A stretch of DNA of 55,430 nucleotides, from NCBI GenBank assembly GCA_040753075.1, contig JBFMHA010000018.1:1-55430 (forward strand), in the 5' to 3' direction. A model generated the notes under the pieces. It did not search any database and was not told the origin of the DNA. It was given only the letters and a program-made list of their open reading frames with translations. Below are positions 50,601 to 55,430 of this stretch, piece by piece. The position numbers and the translations under genes were made by a program. This DNA comes from UBA6814 sp040753075 (GTDB taxonomy: Bacteria > Desulfobacterota > Desulfovibrionia > Desulfovibrionales > Desulfovibrionaceae). Numbering within the stretch: the stretch's first letter is position 1; each line of letters begins with the position of its first letter.

Positions 50601-53078
50601 TTGAATGCCTGGCGCGAAAGCTGGCGCCTGACCGCCGCGGCATGGGCGCGCCCGATCCTCATCGGGCTTCTCCTCGGGCCGGCGCTCCTCCTGGCGCTGC
50701 CCCGGGCCTTTGCTGCGGATTCCGCGCGGATCTCCGTGCGCGGCGACTTCGACTATCCCCCCTACGAATACCTCGACAAGGACGGGCTGCCCGCCGGCTT
50801 CAACGTCGAGCTGTTCCAGGCCGTGGCCCGGACCATGGGCCTGGATCCGGACATCCGCCTCGGGCCCTGGAACAAGGTGCGCGCCGCCCTCGAGTCGGGC
50901 GAGACGGACGCCCTCACGGGCATGTACCATTCCGAGGAGCGCGCCCGCGAGGTCGAGTTCTCCGCGCCCTTCATCCTGGTGTACCAGACGGTCTTCGCCC
51001 GGGAGAGCTCCCCCGTCGAGTCCATCGACGACTGCCGGGACAAGTCCGTCCTGGTGCAGCAGGGCGACATCATGCACGATTTCGCGCGGGACAACCTCAA
51101 GGACGCGACCATCGTCCCGGTGGAGAGCCAGATCGACGCCCTGCGGCTCCTGGCCTCGGGCAACCATGATTGCGCCCTGCTCGCCCAGCTGCAGGGGCAG
51201 TATCTCATCCAGAAGTACGGGCTGAGCAACGTCAAGGTCGCCGGGGTCCCCCTCGAGCCGAGGAAGTACTGCTTCGCGGTCAAGAAGGGCGACACGGCGC
51301 TGGTGGAGAAGCTCAACGAAGGACTGCGGATCGTCAGGTTCACCGGCCAGTACGACGCGATCTACGACAGGTGGTTCGGGGCCTACAAGCAGAAGACCTT
51401 CATGGAGCGGTACTACAAGCATGTCCTCTGGATGATCGGCATCGTGTTGTGCAGCTTCTGCGCCATGCTGTTGTGGAACATCTCCCTGGCCAGGCAGGTG
51501 GCGCTGCGCACCGGCGATCTGCAGGACGAGCTGCGCCAGCGCTTCCAGGCCGAGAGCGCCCTGTCCGAGCTGAACCGGAGCCTGGAGCGGCTCGTGGACG
51601 AACGCACCCTCGATCTGCGCCGCAAGACCGACGAGCTGGAGTCGGCCAACAAGCGCCTTCTGGACCTGGACGAGCTGAAGTCCGACTTCCTCTCCTCCGT
51701 GTCCCACGAACTGCGCACGCCGCTCACCTCGGTCCTGGGCTTCGCCAAGCTGATCAACCGGGACTTCACCGCATCCTTCCGCCCTCTGGCCCGGGGAGAC
51801 GGCAGGCTGGAGATGAGGGGCGACCGGATCCGCGAGAACCTGGAGATCATCGAGCACGAGGGCGAGCGGCTGATGCGGATGATCAACGATTTCCTGGACC
51901 TGACCAAGATCGAGTCGGGGCGGGTCGAATGGCGCGACAGCCGGGTCTCGCTGGCCGGCGTCATCGGCAGGGCCGCGGACGCCGTGCGCGGCCTGTTCCT
52001 CCGGAAGCCGGAGGTGCGGCTTTCCGTGGTCGCGCCCCAGGACCTCCCGCTGGTGACGGCGGACCCGGACAAGATGGAGCAGGTGTTCGTCAACCTGCTC
52101 AACAACGCGATCAAGTTCACCGAGCAAGGGGAGGTGCGCGTGGAGGCGCGCCTTGCCCGGAGCGGGATCCTCGAGGCGCGGGTGACGGATTCGGGCGTGG
52201 GAATCCCCGAGGGGGAACTGCGGAGGATCTTCGACAAGTTCCACCAGGTCCGGCGGGACGACACCCTGCGGGAGAAGCCCCTGGGCACCGGCCTGGGCCT
52301 GGCCATCTGCCGCCAGATCGTCGAGCACTACCACGGGAGGATCTGGGCCGAATCCGAGCCGGGGCGGGGCAGCGCCTTCGTGTTCGAGCTCCCGGCCGCG
52401 CCCGCCCTCCCGGACGAGGCGGGAATCCCGGCGGCGGAAGCCGCTGCGCCGGAGCGCGAAGGCCTTCCGGAATCCGGCATCCCCCGGATCCTGGTGGTGG
52501 ACGACGATCCGGCGACCCGCTCCTATCTCGCCCAGCTGCTGGAGGGCGAAGGCTACCGGGTGGATGCGGCGCCCGACGGCGAGTCGGCCCTGGAGATGGC
52601 CCGGGCGCTGCATCCGGACCTCGTCACCATGGACATCCTCATGCCGGGCCTGGACGGAAGGGCCGTGATCGGCAGGCTCCGCCGCGTCCCGGAGCTCATG
52701 CGGATACCGATACTGGTCATCTCGGTCCTCCAGGAGGACGTCTTCGGCGGAGAAGACGCGGCGCTGCGGAAGCCCATCGACCATGAGGCGCTCCTCGACA
52801 CCGTGCGCAGCCTGCTCGCCCGGAGCCGCAGCCAGAAGCCCGTCATGGTCTTGCACCGCGACGTCTCGGAGCAGGCGGACCCCTTTTACACGCTCTTCGC
52901 AGGGCAGATCCGCCACTGCGGCGAAGAGGAGTTCTGGCGCCGCCTCAATGCCGGTTTCGAAGGGACCGTGGTCCTCCCCGCCTGGGCGGCCCGGGAATTG
53001 GACCTCGCCGCCCTGACCGCCCGGAAGAGAATCCAGGTGCTGCTTCTGCCGGACCGCGAGCCGCCTGGCTCGTCCTGA
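50601..53078 (+). CDS. BvgS-type hybrid sensor kinase (SBP_bac_3-HisKA-HATPase-REC)
   Basis: 825 aa from a TTG at 50601, which follows GGGAGGGG; the ATG a base or two later is out of frame. A signal peptide leads to a periplasmic amino-acid-binding-type domain (ISVRGDFDYPPYEYLDKDG, GFNVELFQAVA), then a membrane helix near residues 275-297 and a kinase core with His369 (SVSHELRTPLTSVLG) and GTGLGLAICRQ. The receiver has Asp678 (VTMDILMPGLDG) but keeps RKPI, so it is probably functional. The last 85 residues, after the receiver, are unassigned. The ligand is probably an amino acid or related solute. Confidence 0.92.
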   Translation: MNAWRESWRLTAAAWARPILIGLLLGPALLLALPRAFAADSARISVRGDFDYPPYEYLDKDGLPAGFNVELFQAVARTMGLDPDIRLGPWNKVRAALESGETDALTGMYHSEERAREVEFSAPFILVYQTVFARESSPVESIDDCRDKSVLVQQGDIMHDFARDNLKDATIVPVESQIDALRLLASGNHDCALLAQLQGQYLIQKYGLSNVKVAGVPLEPRKYCFAVKKGDTALVEKLNEGLRIVRFTGQYDAIYDRWFGAYKQKTFMERYYKHVLWMIGIVLCSFCAMLLWNISLARQVALRTGDLQDELRQRFQAESALSELNRSLERLVDERTLDLRRKTDELESANKRLLDLDELKSDFLSSVSHELRTPLTSVLGFAKLINRDFTASFRPLARGDGRLEMRGDRIRENLEIIEHEGERLMRMINDFLDLTKIESGRVEWRDSRVSLAGVIGRAADAVRGLFLRKPEVRLSVVAPQDLPLVTADPDKMEQVFVNLLNNAIKFTEQGEVRVEARLARSGILEARVTDSGVGIPEGELRRIFDKFHQVRRDDTLREKPLGTGLGLAICRQIVEHYHGRIWAESEPGRGSAFVFELPAAPALPDEAGIPAAEAAAPEREGLPESGIPRILVVDDDPATRSYLAQLLEGEGYRVDAAPDGESALEMARALHPDLVTMDILMPGLDGRAVIGRLRRVPELMRIPILVISVLQEDVFGGEDAALRKPIDHEALLDTVRSLLARSRSQKPVMVLHRDVSEQADPFYTLFAGQIRHCGEEEFWRRLNAGFEGTVVLPAWAARELDLAALTARKRIQVLLLPDREPPGSS

Positions 53079-53229
53079 GCCGGCCCGGGCCGGGGACTGC
53101 GGCTTCGCGCCGGAGCGTCGGCCTCCTATGGGGCGGACGACCTTTCCGCCGGCCGCCGGAGCCGGATTCGCGGCAGGCGTCGCCGGGGAGGCGTCCCGCT
53201 CCGGCTGCGCAGGCGCGTTCCCCGCGGTC

Positions 53230-53258
53230 TTGACGTCCGTCCGCTCCGGGCGTACTGG
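53230..53258 (+). promoter_or_regulatory. Promoter of the GntR/TauE genes
   Basis: TTGACG (53230-53235), 17-base gap, TACTGG (53253-53258). The -10 is weak; its last three bases overlap the operator, so repressor binding would block it. Confidence 0.5.
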
Positions 53259-53266
53259 TCCGACCA
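53256..53266. promoter_or_regulatory. FadR-type GntR operator
   Basis: TGGT-CCG-ACCA fits the FadR-subfamily consensus TNGTNNNACNA exactly, 22 bases before the start of the GntR gene. Autorepression is the simplest reading. Confidence 0.7.
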
Positions 53267-53287
53267 AATCAACTGGCAGGACCGATC

Positions 53288-53977
53288 ATGCACCGTTCCC
53301 AGGAGATCGTGGAGGACCTGATCCGCCGCATGGCCGCAGGCGAACTGGCCCCGGGCGACCGGCTGCCGGCGGAGCGCCGCCTGGCCGCCGGCTACGGGGT
53401 TTCCCGCGGCTGCGTGCGCGAGGCCCTGCGCCACCTGGCGGCCCAGGGCGCGGTGGAGAGCCGCCGCGGCGACGGGGCCTACGTGCGGGAGGCCCCGGGT
53501 GCAAGCCTGGGCCGCGTCCTGGCGGAGGGCCTGGGCGAGAAACGCCAGCGCCTGGCCCACCTCTTCGCCTTCCGCCGGGTCCTGGAGAGCGGCGTGGCAG
53601 AACTGGCCGCGCGCAACGCCACGGCCCGCGACCTGGAGGCGCTCAAGGCCCTGGTCGCGGACCAGCACCTCCGCCTGCTGCCCGGATCCGGGGCCGGGGA
53701 CGACGCGGACCTGGACGCTGCCTTCCACCTGGCCCTGGCCCAGGCCACCGGCAACCCGGTCTTCGTGCAGGCCATGCGCGCCCTGACTCCCATCCTGGCC
53801 GAGACCAGGGCCGCGGACCTGCGCACGTCCCGGCGGCGCGCCGCCTCGGCCGAGCACCACCTGTACATCCTGGACGCGGTGACCCGCCGCGACCCGGAAC
53901 GAGCCCGCCAGGCCATGGACCGGCACCTGCGCGACGCCGAACTGGCCGCCGCGGCCGAAGCAAACCCCAACCACTGA
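53288..53977 (+). CDS. GntR-family (FadR/FCD subfamily) regulator
   Basis: 229 aa. N-terminal winged HTH (GDRLPAERRLAAGYGVSRGCVREALRHLAAQGAV). The C-terminal 150 residues are an all-helical FCD domain with metal-binding-type His/Asp (DLDAAFHLALAQATGNP, AEHHLYILDAV). It binds a small organic acid. A matching operator lies upstream, and the TauE/SafE exporter follows after 14 bases, so the ligand is probably a substrate of that transporter. Confidence 0.9.
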   Translation: MHRSQEIVEDLIRRMAAGELAPGDRLPAERRLAAGYGVSRGCVREALRHLAAQGAVESRRGDGAYVREAPGASLGRVLAEGLGEKRQRLAHLFAFRRVLESGVAELAARNATARDLEALKALVADQHLRLLPGSGAGDDADLDAAFHLALAQATGNPVFVQAMRALTPILAETRAADLRTSRRRAASAEHHLYILDAVTRRDPERARQAMDRHLRDAELAAAAEANPNH

Positions 53978-53991
53978 ACCCGGAGACCCCC

Positions 53992-54789
53992 ATGCTTTCC
54001 ATCCTCCTGGCCTACGCCGCGGTGGGCGGCGTGGCCGGCATCCTGGCCGGGCTGTTCGGCATCGGCGGCGGCCTGGTCATCGTGCCCATGCTCGTCTTCG
54101 CCTTCACCCGCCAGGGCGTGCCCCAGGACATCATGATGCAGGCGGCCCTGGCCACCTCCATGGCCTCCATCATGTTCACGGCCGTCTCCAGCTTCCTGGC
54201 CCACCACCGCCGCGGCGCGGTGCGCTGGGACATCGTGCGCCGCATCGCCGCGGGCATCCTCCTGGGCGCCTTCCTGGGCTCCGCCGTGGCCTCCCGCCTG
54301 CCCACCGCCTTCCTCAAGGGCTTCTTCGTCCTTTTCCTCTACTACGTGGCCTACAGCCTGCTCCTGGGCAGGAAGCCCAAGCCCTCCCGCCAGCTCCCGG
54401 GCAACGCGGGCATGTTCGGCATGGGCAACCTCATCGGCGTGGTGTCCAGCTGGGTGGGCATCGGCGGCGGCACGCTCTCGGTCCCCTTCATGCTCTGGTG
54501 CAACGTGCCTCCCCATACCGCGGTGGGCACCTCCGCGGCCATCGGCTTCCCCATCGCCGTGGCCGGAACCGTGGGCTACGTGGTGAACGGCCTGCACGCC
54601 GCCGGCCTGCCCGACTGGTCCCTGGGCTTCGTCTACCTCCCGGCCCTGGCCGGCATCGTGGCCGCCTCGGTGCTCACCGCCCCCCTGGGGGTGCGCCTGG
54701 CCCACGCCCTGCCCGTGGACCGCCTGAAGAAGGCCTTCGCCGTGCTCCTGCTGGTGGTCGCCACCCGCATGGCCTGGGGCCTGTTCTAG
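53992..54789 (+). CDS. TauE/SafE-family transporter under GntR control
   Basis: 265 aa; ATG after CGGAGACCCC. Eight membrane helices; GLFGIGGGLVIVPMLVFAF near the N-terminus and SWVGIGGGTLSVPFMLWC in the second half are the TauE/SafE repeats. Third such protein in the window. Co-regulation with an FCD-type GntR protein suggests an organic or sulfonic acid as substrate. Confidence 0.9.
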   Translation: MLSILLAYAAVGGVAGILAGLFGIGGGLVIVPMLVFAFTRQGVPQDIMMQAALATSMASIMFTAVSSFLAHHRRGAVRWDIVRRIAAGILLGAFLGSAVASRLPTAFLKGFFVLFLYYVAYSLLLGRKPKPSRQLPGNAGMFGMGNLIGVVSSWVGIGGGTLSVPFMLWCNVPPHTAVGTSAAIGFPIAVAGTVGYVVNGLHAAGLPDWSLGFVYLPALAGIVAASVLTAPLGVRLAHALPVDRLKKAFAVLLLVVATRMAWGLF

Positions 54790-54809
54790 CCCTCGCTTCG
54801 TCCCCCCTC

Positions 54810-54838
54810 TTGACGATTAGGCTAAAAACGCCTAATCA
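54810..54838 (+). promoter_or_regulatory. Promoter with an operator dyad in its spacer
   Basis: TTGACG (54810-54815), 17 bases, TAATCA (54833-54838). The spacer is a perfect dyad GATTAGGC-TAAAAAC-GCCTAATC (54815-54822, 54830-54837). A transcription start near 54845 would make the mRNA nearly leaderless for the ATG at 54846. Confidence 0.6.
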
Positions 54839-54845
54839 TCCGCCC

Positions 54846-55055
54846 ATGAACAGGCTAAATTTACCTAGTGACGTTCCCGGGGTCATGTCGCATGCCTTGG
54901 CCCACCTGGCTGTCGCCGAGATGCTGCGCCAGGCTCTGGGCCGAAACCGCCTGGAGCGCCTGTCCGATCTGCCGGCCGGGCCGGTGCGGGGGGGAGGCCG
55001 GGACGCTGCCCCGGACTCCGGCGGGGGCGGCTCCCCGCTCCTCCCGGCGCCGTGA
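54846..55055 (+). CDS. Unrecognised 69-aa protein
   Basis: 69 aa, ATG at 54846. Helical N-terminal half (VMSHALAHLAVAEMLRQALG), low-complexity Gly/Pro tail. No ribosome site, consistent with the near-leaderless promoter. Overlaps the next gene as GTGA, so the two are coupled. Not recognised. Confidence 0.5.
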   Translation: MNRLNLPSDVPGVMSHALAHLAVAEMLRQALGRNRLERLSDLPAGPVRGGGRDAAPDSGGGGSPLLPAP

Positions 55056-55306
55056 GCGAGCGCCTGCGCGCCTGCGCCCTGCGGGAGTGGGAGGGAGAAT
55101 GGACGTGCGGCGCGGACGGATGGCCGTGCGCCGCGGTGTGGCCGCGGGACCCGGGGGCCTGCCCGCGGTTCGCGGCGGGGCCGGAGCCCTGTCCCGAATG
55201 CCTGGGGGCCGGGGCGCGGGTGTTCCTGGCGCGGGACCGGGAGGCGGGGTGGTCCTGGTGCCCGGAGTGCGGGGCCTGGTACGCCGCGGCGGAGTTGCGG
55301 GCCTAG
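55052..55306 (+). CDS. Small cysteine-rich protein, zinc-ribbon-like
   Basis: 84 aa from a GTG overlapping the previous stop. Two CxxC pairs (CPECLG near 49-52 and CPECGAWY near 73-76) plus further cysteines fit a zinc ribbon. Trp-rich. Partner of the 69-aa gene under the operator-bearing promoter. Its TAG stop is the first point of the inverted-repeat element. Confidence 0.55.
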   Translation: MSERLRACALREWEGEWTCGADGWPCAAVWPRDPGACPRFAAGPEPCPECLGAGARVFLARDREAGWSWCPECGAWYAAAELRA

Positions 55307-55430
55307 CAGGCCGTTGAAAATCCCGCGATGGCTGCGTTGCTGCGAAAAAGCCAAACCCTCACGTATGTCGAATACGCTTCGGCCTTGACGTTTTCTCGCG
55401 CCTTGCCCTCGCGGTTTTTGAACGGCCTGC
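55306..55430. repeat. Inverted-repeat (MITE-like) intergenic element
   Basis: Ends GCAGGCCGTTGAAAA... and ...TTTTTGAACGGCCTGC form terminal inverted repeats of about 22 bp with a few mismatches. The interior contains GCTGCGTTGCTGCG and a small palindrome around GTATGTCGAATACG. The window ends at the right terminus. No protein coded. Similar units are known to me from delta-proteobacteria. Confidence 0.8.

Overview
The window is high-GC DNA that fits a Desulfovibrio-type sulfate reducer (inference). The pointers are several TauE/SafE anion exporters, a Tat-exported four-cluster ferredoxin with a b-type membrane partner, a molybdate/sulfate permease, many PAS/Cache histidine kinases, two sigma-54 AAA+ activators and a diheme cytochrome c. 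I could run no searches; names rest on motifs read from the sequence.

Region 1 (about 1-14,950) looks like a genomic island. It has a tyrosine integrase (765-1877), a hairpin-rich 0.9-kb non-coding stretch, a run of small unrecognised genes (2.8-5.8 kb), and then a probable defence or stress cluster: an unknown 163-aa protein, a winged-helix/AAA ATPase, a ClpP-like peptidase, a divergent WYL regulator, an unknown 185-aa protein, a PD-(D/E)XK nuclease, a Cas4-like/DUF2779 nuclease and a PcfJ-like protein. It ends at the 3' part of a tRNA-Glu gene (14,866-14,913) with its terminator still in place, which is the expected look of an integration scar.

Region 2 (15-22.9 kb) has a broken diguanylate cyclase, a large hybrid kinase, a tandem array made of copies of the 3' end of a cytochrome-b gene, that cytochrome with its ferredoxin, a broken HesB/IscA-like gene, a Crp/Fnr regulator with a TTGAC-N4-ATCAA site in front of it, and a low-GC two-gene insert (DUF3800 protein plus a possible nuclease).

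Region 3 (23.1-34.7 kb) is a signalling block. One nine-gene minus-strand operon runs from a TauE/SafE exporter (30,639) to a REC-kinase (23,102): exporter, small membrane protein, defective sigma-54 activator-like protein, NifX-like protein, sensor kinase, receiver, ChpT-like phosphotransferase, receiver, REC-kinase. It is preceded by a sigma-54-like promoter and three GGCAA-N4-TTGCC dyads 149-150 bp apart; the last lies inside the divergent gene for an intact sigma-54 activator. A FIST-protein/kinase pair follows.

Region 4 (34.8-55.4 kb) is mostly ordinary chromosome: YdfG-like dehydrogenase, DUF362 ferredoxin, CHAP-like lipoprotein, two more TauE proteins (one with a FadR-type regulator and its operator), molybdate permease, a CusRS-type two-component pair behind an ArnT-type glycosyltransferase, a radical SAM protein, DHC cytochrome, DEAD-box helicase, periplasmic carbonic anhydrase, and a BvgS-type kinase. 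Small inverted-repeat elements that start at the TAG stop codon of the gene before them occur at 39,286 and 55,306.
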